Source: Streptomyces kurssanovii (GTDB lineage Bacteria; Actinomycetota; Actinomycetes; Streptomycetales; Streptomycetaceae). Taken from it: a DNA stretch of 64,000 bases. The notes beneath the pieces were generated by a model. It was not told where the DNA came from, searched no databases, and was given only the letters and a program-made list of their open reading frames with translations. The translations under genes and the position numbers were made by a program. The stretch is from NCBI RefSeq assembly GCF_014649695.1, contig NZ_BMTN01000007.1, positions 124,001 through 188,000 of the forward strand, in the 5' to 3' direction. Shown here piece by piece: positions 1 through 8,554 of this stretch; the stretch's first letter is position 1, and every line of letters starts with the position of its first letter.

Positions 1-419
1 GCGAGCAGTTCACGGGGCGCCAGGCCGAGCGCCCCGGCGAGAGCCGCGGTCTGCCGCTCGTTGCCCCGCCATCTGCCCGACTCCTCCATCCGCAGATAGG
101 CGGAGGCGTCCATGCCGAGCCGCCGGGCCAGCTCGTCGGGCGCGAGACCGCGGGCGATCCGGTGTTCGCGCAGGCTCGTCGCGGTGGAGAGAAGCTCGCC
201 CGGTGAGCACCACAGCACGCCGGCCAGCGCGGTCAGCTCCCGGGTGCCGGGGACGGCGAGCCCCCGCTCCCATGCCGTCACGGTCTCGGGGGTGACCGGC
301 AGCCCGTACTGGGCCCGCAACCCGTACGCCACATGACCTGGAGCCATACCCAGGGCCTCGCGCAGTCGGCGCGCGGCGGGGGCGTTGAACGGAGGGGAGG
401 GGTTGTGCTGCACGCGCAC
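1..419 (-). CDS. XRE-type helix-turn-helix regulator, 3' end cut by window edge
   Basis: Reading the minus strand from a GTG at 417-419 gives an open frame that runs off the left edge; about 139 residues are visible. It opens with FNAPAARRLREALGMAPGHV and continues with VTAWERG, a typical XRE/Cro-CI recognition segment. It is clearly paralogous to the complete 225-residue regulator at 49352-50029, which has FNARAARTLREKLGMAHGHV and VAAWERG. The second half of both proteins repeats an HTH-like unit (LREHRxARGL). An in-frame GTG at 411-413 is an alternative start. By family it is a DNA-binding transcription factor; the ligand and targets are unknown. The intergenic stretch to the transporter genes (420-631) shows no convincing gene. 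Confidence 0.75.
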   Translation of the reverse strand, partial: MRVQHNPSPPFNAPAARRLREALGMAPGHVAYGLRAQYGLPVTPETVTAWERGLAVPGTRELTALAGVLWCSPGELLSTATSLREHRIARGLAPDELARRLGMDASAYLRMEESGRWRGNERQTAALAGALGLAPRELL

Positions 420-631
420 AACCTAGGGGCGGCAGTCGCCCGCTGACTACGGTGCGTACACCCAAAGACACGGCTTGTCGAAAGCTCCGACCTCATCAGG
501 CGTCCGTACCGTCGGGACGGCCATGTCCGGGCCGGTGGGGAGTGGGTCACCGCGGTTACCGGGCGGTTCCGCGGCGCCGGGAGCGTACCCCGCCGCCGGG
601 CGGGGCGGCCGTGGCGTTACGGGCGCGTCCG

Positions 632-1459
632 TCACCCCTTCACCGCCCCGCCCAGCGCGAAGCCGCCGCCCAGCCTGCGGGAGATCAGGATGTACAGCAC
701 CAGCACCGGCGCCGAGTACAGCATCGAGAACGCCGCGAGCTGTCCGTAGACGACCGAGCCGTAGTTACCGAAGAACGTGAAGATCGAGACGGACGCCGGC
801 AGTTGCTCAGGGCTCAGCAGCAGCATGAAGGGGACGAAGAAGTTCCCCCAGAGCATGATGAACGTGTAGATCGTCACCACCGTCACGCCGGGGCCCATCA
901 GGGGCAGCACCACCCGCGTCAGTGTCTGCAGGTTCGACGCCCCGTCCGTCCACGCGGCCTCCTCCAGCACCACCGGGACGCCGTCCATGAAATTCTTCAT
1001 CAGCCAGACGGCGAAGGGCAGTTGGGCGGTGGCAAGGAACAGCGCCGTGCCGTACATCGTGTCGATCAGATCGACCTGCACGAACAGGCCGTACACCGGG
1101 ACCATGATCGCGGTGATCGGCAGACAGGTCGTGAACAGGATGGTCAGCAGGTACGAGCGGCCCCAGCGCGACCGGTGCCGCGAGAGCGGATAGGCGGCCA
1201 GCGCCGCGCACACCACGGAGACCACCGTCGCGCCGCCGCACAGCAGCAGGCTGTTGAGCATCGGCGTGAACGTGATCTCGTCGGTGAGCACCGCGTCGAA
1301 GTTGCCGGCCGTGACCGACGAGGGGATCCGCAGCCGCAGATCCGCCTCCGCGTCCACGGAGGCGAGGACAAGCCACAGCAGCGGCACCGCGAACGCCGCC
1401 GCGGTCACCAGCAGCGCGGTGTCGGCGGCGAGGCGCGCCCGGGCCGCGCGGCGCATCAC
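632..1459 (-). CDS. sugar ABC transporter permease, MalG type
   Basis: Inner-membrane permease of 275 residues, of the size and hydrophobic pattern (about six membrane segments) of the MalG/CUT1 family. The EAA loop that contacts the ATPase is visible as EEAAWTDGASNLQTLTRVVLP around residues 165-185. The start ATG overlaps the stop of the upstream permease gene by four bases, so the two are translationally coupled. No ATPase gene is present. Streptomyces CUT1 importers normally share the MsiK ATPase encoded elsewhere, and that is the likely arrangement here. It forms the translocation pore with the protein at 1456-2322 and receives substrate from the lipoprotein at 2330-3688. The sugar cannot be read from sequence. 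Confidence 0.92.
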   Translation of the reverse strand: MMRRAARARLAADTALLVTAAAFAVPLLWLVLASVDAEADLRLRIPSSVTAGNFDAVLTDEITFTPMLNSLLLCGGATVVSVVCAALAAYPLSRHRSRWGRSYLLTILFTTCLPITAIMVPVYGLFVQVDLIDTMYGTALFLATAQLPFAVWLMKNFMDGVPVVLEEAAWTDGASNLQTLTRVVLPLMGPGVTVVTIYTFIMLWGNFFVPFMLLLSPEQLPASVSIFTFFGNYGSVVYGQLAAFSMLYSAPVLVLYILISRRLGGGFALGGAVKG

Positions 1460-2322
1460 AGCTCCACCTTCATCAGCCGCAGATAGACGACCGAGAACAG
1501 CGAACCCACCAGCAACAGCAGCAGCGCCACCGCCGTGCCGTAGCCGATCAAGGACTTGAGGAACGCCTGGTCGTACATGAACACCGGCAGGGTCTGGCTG
1601 CGGTTGCCCGGCCCGCCGCGGGTCATCGCCCAGATCAGGCCGAAGACCGAGAGGGTCGAGAGGGTGTTCAGCATCAGGTTCGTGCCGATGGAGCGCCGGA
1701 TCATCGGCAGGGTGATGTACAGGACGCGGCGCGGGCCGGACGCCCCGTCGACCTCGGCGGCCTCCGTCACCTCACGCGGGATCTCCGACAGCGCCGCGGA
1801 GTAGATGAGCATCGAGAACGCGGTGCCGCGCCACACATTGGCGAAGGACACTGCCAGGATCGGCAGGGTGAACAGCCAGTTCTGCGACGGAAGATGCAGC
1901 CAGTCGAGGATCGCGTTCAGCGTGCCCTCGCGCCGGAAGAAGGTGTAGAGCAGGAACGCCGCCACGATCTCCGGCAGCACCCACGCGGTGATCACCAGGG
2001 TGCCCGTGAGGGTACGCACGGGCCGGGACGCGGCACGCATCAGACCGGCGAGGGCCAGGCCCAGGGTGTTCTGGCCGACGATCGCGGACACGAAGGTGAA
2101 GACGAGGGTCAGCCCGACGGCGTTGCGGAAGTCGTCGTCGGCGAAGGCACGGCGGAAGTTGTCCCATCCGACGAACTCGGACCCCGCCTGGCCCGTGAGC
2201 TGGGTGTCGGTGAAGGCGATCCACACGCAGTAGCCGATCGGGCCGGCCAGGAACAGAAGCAGCAGGATGGTGGCGGGGGCGAGCGGTACCCACCGCCACC
2301 ATCCCGTTCGGGGGGCGCTCAC
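1456..2322 (-). CDS. sugar ABC transporter permease, MalF type
   Basis: 288-residue membrane protein with six predicted hydrophobic segments, beginning with a strongly hydrophobic helix (WVPLAPATILLLLFLAGPIG). The EAA motif is visible as EAAEVDGASGPRRVLYITLP around residues 189-208. It starts 7 bases after the binding-protein gene ends and overlaps the next permease by four bases, so the three genes form one minus-strand operon. It would pair with the MalG-type permease and an external MsiK-like ATPase to import an oligosaccharide or sugar derivative. Confidence 0.92.
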   Translation of the reverse strand: MSAPRTGWWRWVPLAPATILLLLFLAGPIGYCVWIAFTDTQLTGQAGSEFVGWDNFRRAFADDDFRNAVGLTLVFTFVSAIVGQNTLGLALAGLMRAASRPVRTLTGTLVITAWVLPEIVAAFLLYTFFRREGTLNAILDWLHLPSQNWLFTLPILAVSFANVWRGTAFSMLIYSAALSEIPREVTEAAEVDGASGPRRVLYITLPMIRRSIGTNLMLNTLSTLSVFGLIWAMTRGGPGNRSQTLPVFMYDQAFLKSLIGYGTAVALLLLLVGSLFSVVYLRLMKVEL

Positions 2323-2329
2323 CGGTCGC

Positions 2330-3688
2330 TCACTTGGCGACGACGGCGCCGTCGGTGATGGTCCTCAGTTGTTCGTCGTACGCCTTCGCCGCGTCCGCCG
2401 CCGAGGCGTCCCCGGTGGTCACCTGCTCCATCGCCTCGCCGATCGCCGTCGAGACCTGCGGATACACGGGCAGCGCCGGCCGGTAGTGCGTGTACTGGAC
2501 GAGGCCGGTGAAGAACTCGATGCCCGGCATGGAGCTCAGATAACGCGGATCGGCCGCCACGTCCTCGCGCACGGCGATCTGCGCGCCCACGACGCACCAC
2601 TCTGTGGCGTTCTGCCTGGTCTGCAGCGTCTTCACGAACTCGAAGGCGAGGTCGGGGTTCTCGGCCTTCGCCGGGATCGACCAGGCCCAGCCGCCCGACA
2701 TCGACACCTTGCCCGGCGCCTGGCCGTGCTGGGTGGGCATCGGCGCCTGACCGAGCTTCTCGCTCCACTCGGGCCACTCCTTGGGGCCCTTGTTGATCCA
2801 GTTCTGACCCATCCATGAACCGTCGAGCGAGATCGCGAGCTTGCCCTCCGGGAACCATTCGGTGGCGACGCGGGTGCCCACATTGGGGTCGAGCGCGTCG
2901 GAGACGTCCGGCCCCAGCTTTTCCTTGTAGACCGTGCCGACGAAGTCGAGGGCGTCCTCGAAGCCCTGCGCTCCGGTCACCCACTTCCTGGCGGAGGAAT
3001 CGTAGAGCGGGTCCTCGCCCGTGCCGTACAGCAGCATCTCGAAGCCCTGCATGACGGCCGCCTCGCCGGGGCCCTTGCCGGTGTAGACGTTGAGCGGGAC
3101 GACGCCGGGGACCTTCTCCTTGACGGTGCGGGCGGCGTCGAGGATCTCCGCCCAGTTCTTCGGCTCCCAGTCGGCCGGAAGGCCCGCCTTCGCGAAGATC
3201 TCCTTGTTGAACCACAGGCCACGGGTGTCCGTGCCGTCCGGGATGCCGTACGTCTTTCCGTCCTCGGCCTTGGCGGCGGCCTTCGCCGTGTCGACGAACT
3301 GGTCCCACTGGTCCCAGCGGGCGAGCTGGTCGTCGAGGGGCTTCAGGTAACCGGCCTTGATGTCGGAGTTGATGCGAAAGGTGTCCTCGTAGACCAGGTC
3401 CGGCGCGGTCTTCGGGGAGCGCATCATCTGCTGGGCCTTGGTGGCGTAGTCGTTGTCCGGTGCCTGGATCGGGACGAGCTTGATCTTCTTGCCCGGATTC
3501 TCCTTCTCGAACTGCTGCTTCGCCGCCTCCAGATAGGCGTCCTTGAAGCGGATCTTGTTGTCCGTGGACCGGTTATAGACGACCTCCACGGTGTCCGGGT
3601 CGCCGCCGGACCCGCTGCCGCAGGCGGTGAGGGTCGCCGCGAGGGCGGTGACAGCGATGGTGAGGGCCAGTGGGGCGGTGGGGCGCAC
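2330..3688 (-). CDS. sugar-binding lipoprotein of ABC importer
   Basis: Extracellular solute-binding protein of family 1, 452 residues. I chose the GTG at 3686-3688 because a GAGGAGG ribosome-binding site lies 8 bases upstream and the product then has a proper lipoprotein signal. The open frame extends further upstream, but without a signal sequence at its start. The lipobox LTAC puts the lipidated cysteine at residue 23. The mature part shows the family's typical features (DLVYEDTF, LDGSWMGQNW, SGGWAWSIPAKAENPDLA). It captures a sugar outside the membrane and hands it to the two downstream permeases. It is the first gene of the operon, so the promoter should lie within 3689-3842; I could not identify it with confidence. 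Substrate unknown. Confidence 0.92.
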   Translation of the reverse strand: MRPTAPLALTIAVTALAATLTACGSGSGGDPDTVEVVYNRSTDNKIRFKDAYLEAAKQQFEKENPGKKIKLVPIQAPDNDYATKAQQMMRSPKTAPDLVYEDTFRINSDIKAGYLKPLDDQLARWDQWDQFVDTAKAAAKAEDGKTYGIPDGTDTRGLWFNKEIFAKAGLPADWEPKNWAEILDAARTVKEKVPGVVPLNVYTGKGPGEAAVMQGFEMLLYGTGEDPLYDSSARKWVTGAQGFEDALDFVGTVYKEKLGPDVSDALDPNVGTRVATEWFPEGKLAISLDGSWMGQNWINKGPKEWPEWSEKLGQAPMPTQHGQAPGKVSMSGGWAWSIPAKAENPDLAFEFVKTLQTRQNATEWCVVGAQIAVREDVAADPRYLSSMPGIEFFTGLVQYTHYRPALPVYPQVSTAIGEAMEQVTTGDASAADAAKAYDEQLRTITDGAVVAK

Positions 3689-3842
3689 GGGCACGACCTC
3701 CTCGGAGCCGGGGGCGCCGGGCAGGACTGCGGTCCGCTTGCTGCCGCGAGCGTGCTGCGGGGCGCGTGGGCTGCTGCCCGGTGACCGTATGACCGGCCAG
3801 TTGACAAAAGCAATCCCCGTGCAGAACACGCGACTTGACGGC

Positions 3843-4523
3843 TCAGCGGACGGTGCTGATCCAGCGGTACTGGAGCTCCGGGCGGCCGATCTGGCCGTAC
3901 TGGGGGGCGCGGGCGGCCCGGCCGGCGGTGACGAGGTGCTCCAGATAGCGGCGCGCGGTGATCCGCGAGATGCCGACGGCCGCGGCCGCCTCCGTGGCGG
4001 TGAGCCCTTCCGCCGACTCGCGCAGGGTCCGCGTGACCGCCTCCAGGGTGGGACCGCTGAGGCCCTTGGGGAGGGACGTGGTGACACGGGGAGTGCGCAG
4101 GGTGGCGAGGGCCCGGTCCACCTCGTCCTGGCCGCTCGCCTCGCCTGCGGAGGCACGGAACTCCGCGTAGCGGGTGAGCCGGTCGCGGAGGGTGGCGAAC
4201 GTGAACGGCTTGAGGACGTACTGCACGACCCCGAGCGACACTCCCTCGCGGACGATCGCCAGATCGCGGGCGGAGGTGACGGCGATGACGTCGGCGGAGT
4301 GACCGGCCGCGCGCAGCGACCGTACGAGCGCCAGGCCGTGCCCGTCGGGCAGGTACAGATCGAGCAGCAGCAGGTCCACGTCGGTGCGCTCCAGGGCGCG
4401 TACGGCCTCGGCCCGGGAGTGTGCGATCCCGGCGACCTTGAACCCGGCGACCCGTCCTACGTACAGGGCGTGCGCGTCGGCGGCGACGGGGTCGTCCTCG
4501 ACCACCAGAACTCTGATCGTCAC
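3843..4523 (-). CDS. response regulator, CitB/DcuR type
   Basis: 226 residues. The N-terminal receiver domain has the acidic pair D10-D11, the phosphoacceptor D55 in LLLLDLYLP, and the conserved Lys in LKPF. The C-terminal part carries an HTH (LTATEAAAAVGISRITARRYLEHL) of the kind seen in regulators of C4-dicarboxylate and citrate uptake. The start overlaps the stop of the sensor kinase gene by four bases (ATGA), so the pair is co-translated. Given the divergent DctA-type symporter next to it, the likely role is activation of dicarboxylate uptake. The gene context supports that; the sequence alone does not prove it. Confidence 0.92.
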   Translation of the reverse strand: MTIRVLVVEDDPVAADAHALYVGRVAGFKVAGIAHSRAEAVRALERTDVDLLLLDLYLPDGHGLALVRSLRAAGHSADVIAVTSARDLAIVREGVSLGVVQYVLKPFTFATLRDRLTRYAEFRASAGEASGQDEVDRALATLRTPRVTTSLPKGLSGPTLEAVTRTLRESAEGLTATEAAAAVGISRITARRYLEHLVTAGRAARAPQYGQIGRPELQYRWISTVR

Positions 4524-6490
4524 GCAGGCACCTCCGCGGGATGCAGCGGCAGCCGCACGGTGAACTCCGCGCCGCCGTCCGGCCCTTGGGCCAGCACGAT
4601 GGTGCCACGGCCGCGGTGCACGGCCTGCTGCACGAGCGCCAGACCGAGGCCGCGGCCCGCGCCGTGGGTGGACCAGCCGCGCCGGAACACCTCGGCGGCG
4701 TCGTCCGGGTCGACACCGGCGCCGGTGTCACCGACGCGCAGCAGCAGCTCACCGTCCTCGACCCGGGCGGTCACGGTGACCCGCGCGCGTGCGGCGCGGG
4801 CCGGCTGTGCGCCCCCGGTGTCGACGGAGGGACTTCCGACGGGCGACGCGGCACCGGGGCGCGACGGCGTGCCATGCGCGTGCGGGTCATGGGTGTCCGT
4901 GCCGTGTGCGGGCGGCTCGCCGGCCGTGCGGGAGGCGGGCAGTGCCAACGCCGGGTCCGGCACGGCCGCGCCGGCGACTGCTGCGAGCGGGTCCGGCAGG
5001 GCAGCCCCGGGCGGGGGCGTGGCCGCTGTGGCATGGGCGGCGGCCGGCGCCGCGAGCAGGGACACGGATACCTCGTCCGGTGCCTCGCCCTGCGCTCCGG
5101 GCGAGCGGGGCGCGGGAGCCGAGGGCGGGGCCGCCGCCGGTGCGCCGGAGACGGGACGGGGGCCCGTGCCCGTCTCCGACGCCGCGTCGACAGCGTTGTC
5201 GATCAGGTTGCCCAGGATCGTCACCAGGTCGCGGGACGGGAGCGAGCGCGGGATGACGCCGTCGTCGATGCGGCTGTCCTCGGCGAGGACCAGTTCCACG
5301 CCGCGCTCGTTGGCCTGTGCCGCCTTGCCGAGCAGCAGCGCCGCCAGCACCGGTTCACCGACCGCGTCGACGACGCGGTCGGTGAGGGCCTGGGCCAGTT
5401 CCAGCTCGGCCGTGGCGAAGACGATCGCCTCGTCCGCCCGGCCGAGTTCGATCAGCGACACGACCGTGTGGAGCCGGTTGGCGGCCTCGTGGGCCTGGGA
5501 TCGCAGGGCCTGGGTGAAGCCCCGCTCGGAGTCCAGTTCACCGGAGAGGGCCTGGAGCTCGGTGTGGTCGCGCAGGGTGACGACGGTGCCGCGCTGCTCC
5601 CCGCCGACCACCGGCCGGCTGTTGACGACGACGACCCGGTCCGCCGAGAGATGGAGCTCGTCCACGCGCGGCTCGGAGGCCAGGAGCGCCCCGGTGAGCG
5701 GCCGCGGGAGCCCGAGGTCCGCGACGTGGCGGCCCACGGCGTCCTCGCCGAGCCCGAGCAGCTCACGCGCCCCGTCGTTGGCGAGCGCGATCCGGCGGCC
5801 GCCGTCGAGCATGACGAGCCCTTCGCGCACGGCGTGCAGCGCGGCCTCGTGGTAGTCGTGCATGCGGCCGAGTTCCGCCGCGTTCATCCCGTGGGTGTGC
5901 CGCCGCAGCCGGGCGTTGATGACGTACGTACCGGCCCCGCCGAGCACCAGCGCCGCACCGGCCATGGCGAGCAGCGCCGTGACCTGGTCGCGCACCTGCT
6001 CGGTGATCTCCTCGACGGTGATGCCCGCGCTGACGATGGCGACGACCCGCCCACCGTCGTACACCGGCGCCACCGTGCGCACCGACAGTCCCAGCGTCCC
6101 GACGTACTGCTCGCTGTAGACCCGACCTTCCAGTGCCGGCTCGATATGGCCGAGATACGTACGTCCGATCCGGTCCGGCTCGGGATGCGTCCAGCGCCGC
6201 CCCTGGGGATCCATGATCACGACGAAGTCCATGCCGGCGTCCTTGCGCAGACCCTCCGCGTACGGCTGGAGGAACGCCGACGGGTCCTTCGACCGTACGG
6301 CCTCGGAGACCGAGGGGGAGCGCGCGGCGGCGGCCGCGGTGGCACGGGACTGCAGGCGCGCGCTCTCCTCTGCCTGCGACCGGTCGGTGAGGTAGGCGAA
6401 GAGCGCGCAGCCGGCCACGATCGCGGCGACCAGCACGACCTGCATCGCGAAGAGCTGGGCCGCCAGGCTGCGGGGACGGGGGATGCGCAT
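4520..6490 (-). CDS. sensor histidine kinase, CitA/DcuS type, with Ala/Pro insertion in ATPase domain
   Basis: 656 residues from the ATG at 6488-6490; an upstream in-frame extension of 36 residues is possible but would precede the membrane helix awkwardly. Order of parts: a first membrane helix (about 14-34), an extracytoplasmic sensor domain, a second helix (about 170-190), a cytoplasmic PAS region, and the histidine box QAHEAANRLHTV with H334. The ATPase domain follows, with N box LIDNAVDAA (D431, N432), G1 box GDTGAGV (D588) and G2 box GAGRGLGLALV. About 156 residues separate the N and G1 boxes, where 30-40 is usual. The excess is a low-complexity Ala/Pro/His/Gly segment. All catalytic boxes are intact, so it probably still works. 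Partner is the regulator at 3843-4523. Confidence 0.9.
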   Translation of the reverse strand: MRIPRPRSLAAQLFAMQVVLVAAIVAGCALFAYLTDRSQAEESARLQSRATAAAAARSPSVSEAVRSKDPSAFLQPYAEGLRKDAGMDFVVIMDPQGRRWTHPEPDRIGRTYLGHIEPALEGRVYSEQYVGTLGLSVRTVAPVYDGGRVVAIVSAGITVEEITEQVRDQVTALLAMAGAALVLGGAGTYVINARLRRHTHGMNAAELGRMHDYHEAALHAVREGLVMLDGGRRIALANDGARELLGLGEDAVGRHVADLGLPRPLTGALLASEPRVDELHLSADRVVVVNSRPVVGGEQRGTVVTLRDHTELQALSGELDSERGFTQALRSQAHEAANRLHTVVSLIELGRADEAIVFATAELELAQALTDRVVDAVGEPVLAALLLGKAAQANERGVELVLAEDSRIDDGVIPRSLPSRDLVTILGNLIDNAVDAASETGTGPRPVSGAPAAAPPSAPAPRSPGAQGEAPDEVSVSLLAAPAAAHATAATPPPGAALPDPLAAVAGAAVPDPALALPASRTAGEPPAHGTDTHDPHAHGTPSRPGAASPVGSPSVDTGGAQPARAARARVTVTARVEDGELLLRVGDTGAGVDPDDAAEVFRRGWSTHGAGRGLGLALVQQAVHRGRGTIVLAQGPDGGAEFTVRLPLHPAEVPA

Positions 6491-6557
6491 GCCGTCAGTC
6501 TGCCTGGCCGGATTTGTGTGAACGAAACGAACGCAAGGGTGACCGGTCTCACAGCCT

Positions 6558-6581
6558 GATGGATAGTCGCTGAGATCCATC
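6558..6581. promoter_or_regulatory. inverted repeat between kinase gene and dctA
   Basis: GATGGAT (6558-6564) and ATCCATC (6575-6581) form a 7-bp inverted repeat with a 10-base centre. It sits in the 128-base divergent region between the sensor kinase and the symporter. Position and symmetry fit a binding site for the response regulator or another dimeric regulator. No clear -10/-35 pair was assigned. GAACG-type repeats flank it on both sides. Confidence 0.35.
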
Positions 6582-6618
6582 GGGACGTGGACGAACATTC
6601 GAACGAGGAGGCACCCCC

Positions 6619-7992
6619 GTGGCCACTACAGCCGCAGGCAAGCGGGACCGTACCCACTATCTGTATCTGGCAGTCATCGGCGCGGTGGTGCTCGGCATCA
6701 TCGTCGGTTTCGCCGCCCCGGGGGTCGCCGTCGAGCTCAAGCCCATCGGCACCGGGTTCGTGAACCTCATCAAGATGATGATCTCGCCGGTGATCTTCTG
6801 CACGATCGTGCTGGGCATCGGCTCGGTCCGCAAGGCCGCCAAGGTCGGCGCCGTCGGCGGTCTGGCCCTCGGCTACTTCCTGGTCATGTCGACCGTCGCG
6901 CTCGCCATCGGCCTGGTGGTCGGCAACCTGCTGGAGCCGGGCTCCGGGCTCCACCTGACCGACGCGGCACGCGAGGCCGGCGCGGAGCAGGCGTCCGGCG
7001 GCGGGGAGAGCACCGCGGACTTCCTGCTGGGCATCATCCCGACGACGCTGGTCTCCGCCTTCACCGAGGGCGAGGTGCTGCAGACGCTGCTGGTCGCGCT
7101 GCTGGCGGGCTTCGCGCTGCAGGCCATGGGTTCGGCGGGCGAGCCGGTGCTGCGCGGCATCGGACACATCCAGCGTCTGGTGTTCCGCATCCTGGCCATG
7201 ATCATGTGGGCCGCGCCCGTCGGTGCCTTCGGCGCCATCGCCGCGGTGGTGGGCGAGACGGGTTTCGACGCGCTGAAGTCGCTGGCCGTCATCATGATCG
7301 GCTTCTACATCACCTGCGCCCTGTTCGTCTTCGTGGTGCTGGGGCTGCTGCTGCGCCTGGTCGCCGGGGTGAACATCTTCACGCTGCTGAAGTACCTGGG
7401 CCGTGAGTTCCTGCTGATCCTCTCCACCTCCTCCTCCGAGTCCGCGCTGCCGCGGCTCATCGCGAAGATGGAGCACATGGGCGTCAGCAAGCCCGTGGTC
7501 GGCATCACCGTCCCGACCGGCTACTCCTTCAACCTCGACGGCACCGCGATCTACCTGACGATGGCCTCGCTGTTCATCGCCAACGCCACGGGTGCGCCGC
7601 TGAGCGCGTCCGAGCAGATCTCGCTGCTGGTCTTCATGATCATCGCTTCGAAGGGCGCGGCGGGCGTCACCGGAGCGGGTCTCGCGACGCTGGCCGGCGG
7701 TCTGCAGTCGCACCGGCCCGAGCTGGTCGACGGTGTCGGCCTGATCGTCGGTATCGACCGCTTCATGAGCGAGGCGCGCGCCCTGACGAACTTCGCGGGC
7801 AACGCGGTGGCGACGGTCCTGGTCGGCACGTGGACGAAGGAGATCGACAAGGAGCGGGCCTCCCAGGTCCTCGCCGGCAAGATCCCCTTCGACGAGAAGA
7901 CCCTCGTCGACGACCACGCGCCGCACGGCGACAGCGGCCACTCGGACGTCCCGGCCCCGCGGGACGACGAGCGTGAGCCTGTGAAGGTCTGA
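6619..7992 (+). CDS. dctA: C4-dicarboxylate:cation symporter (DctA family)
   Basis: 457-residue membrane protein starting with GTG 9 bases after a GAGGAGG site. It has the hallmark Ser-rich hairpin STSSSESALPR, the motif GYSFNLDGTAIY and the later motif MSEARALTNFAGNAVAT, all characteristic of the glutamate/dicarboxylate symporter family. Length is slightly above E. coli DctA because of a charged His/Asp-rich C-terminal tail. Expected role: Na+- or H+-driven uptake of succinate, fumarate or malate across the cytoplasmic membrane. It is transcribed divergently from the CitA/DcuS-type two-component system, which is the usual arrangement for its control. A strong terminator follows at once. Confidence 0.93.
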   Translation: MATTAAGKRDRTHYLYLAVIGAVVLGIIVGFAAPGVAVELKPIGTGFVNLIKMMISPVIFCTIVLGIGSVRKAAKVGAVGGLALGYFLVMSTVALAIGLVVGNLLEPGSGLHLTDAAREAGAEQASGGGESTADFLLGIIPTTLVSAFTEGEVLQTLLVALLAGFALQAMGSAGEPVLRGIGHIQRLVFRILAMIMWAAPVGAFGAIAAVVGETGFDALKSLAVIMIGFYITCALFVFVVLGLLLRLVAGVNIFTLLKYLGREFLLILSTSSSESALPRLIAKMEHMGVSKPVVGITVPTGYSFNLDGTAIYLTMASLFIANATGAPLSASEQISLLVFMIIASKGAAGVTGAGLATLAGGLQSHRPELVDGVGLIVGIDRFMSEARALTNFAGNAVATVLVGTWTKEIDKERASQVLAGKIPFDEKTLVDDHAPHGDSGHSDVPAPRDDEREPVKV

Positions 7993-8014
7993 CCACCCGC
8001 GGACCTTCCTTCCA

Positions 8015-8056
8015 GGCGTGTGCCGGACCTCTTCCCCCCTTGGTCCGGCACACGCC
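8015..8056 (+). terminator. strong hairpin terminator after dctA
   Basis: Perfect 15-bp arms (8015-8029 and 8042-8056) with a 12-base pyrimidine-rich loop, 22 bases after the dctA stop. There is no T-tract, as is common for Streptomyces terminators. Confidence 0.85.
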
Positions 8057-8120
8057 GCTTTCCGTTTCCGGCGGTGCCGGCAGCCGTCGGCAGTCGTCGG
8101 CGGTCGTCGTACGACAGGCG

Positions 8121-8151
8121 TTGCCTTGACGTCGGCGTCAAGGATTACGGT
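8121..8151 (+). promoter_or_regulatory. MerR-class promoter/operator with 19-bp spacer
   Basis: -35-like TTGCCT (8121-8126) and -10-like TACGGT (8146-8151) are separated by 19 bp. That is the over-long spacing typical of promoters activated by MerR-family regulators. The spacer is overlapped by a near-perfect palindrome with arms CCTTGACG and CGTCAAGG (8124-8143). The regulator's ATG at 8159 begins 8 bases after the -10 element, so transcription should start at or one base before the ATG, giving a leaderless mRNA. This agrees with the absence of a good ribosome-binding site. The regulator itself is the obvious ligand of the palindrome. Confidence 0.7.
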
Positions 8152-8158
8152 CTTCGAC

Positions 8159-8551
8159 ATGCGAATCGGCGAGCTTGCGGAGCGGGCCGGCACCACCACC
8201 CGGACCCTGCGCTACTACGAGTCCCGCGGGCTGCTCCCCGCACGGCGCGCGGTGAACGGCTACCGCACGTACGACGAGGGCGACCTGCGGATGGTCCGGC
8301 AGATCCGGACCCTTCAGGACTTCGGGTTCGGCCTCGAGGAGACGAGGCCGTTCGTCGAGTGCCTGCGCGCCGGCCATCCGGCCGGCGACTCCTGCCCCGC
8401 CTCGCTGGCCGTCTACCGGGCCAAACTCGCCGAACTGGACACGCTGATCGACCAACTGCGGTCCGTGCGGGCACAGGTCGGTGAGCAGTTGTTGCGGGCA
8501 GAGGCGCAGTTGCCCGAGGGCCCGGACCCACAATGCGAATTCGGAGGCTGA
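8159..8551 (+). CDS. MerR-family regulator
   Basis: 130 residues. The N-terminal winged HTH IGELAERAGTTTRTLRYYES is diagnostic of MerR proteins and is followed by a dimerisation helix. Cysteines occur at C68, C79 and near the C-terminus (PQCEFGG), so thiol or metal sensing is possible. However, they do not match the SoxR [2Fe-2S] cluster spacing. I chose the ATG at 8159 because the MerR domain begins there and the promoter predicts a leaderless start. The thioredoxin gene starts three bases after the stop, so the regulator probably controls thioredoxin and itself through the palindrome at 8124-8143. Confidence 0.9.
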   Translation: MRIGELAERAGTTTRTLRYYESRGLLPARRAVNGYRTYDEGDLRMVRQIRTLQDFGFGLEETRPFVECLRAGHPAGDSCPASLAVYRAKLAELDTLIDQLRSVRAQVGEQLLRAEAQLPEGPDPQCEFGG

Positions 8552-8554
8552 CGA

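Noticed and set aside
447-635. 62-codon frame overlapping the stop of the MalG-type permease by GTGA
   Set aside because: The overlap looks like coupling, but the product is Pro/Gly-rich with no recognisable domain and may be chance in GC-rich DNA.
3689-4156. Upstream extension of the binding-protein frame (to 608 codons)
   Set aside because: It runs into the response regulator gene on the same strand in another frame, and a strong ribosome-binding site plus lipoprotein signal fix the start at 3688.
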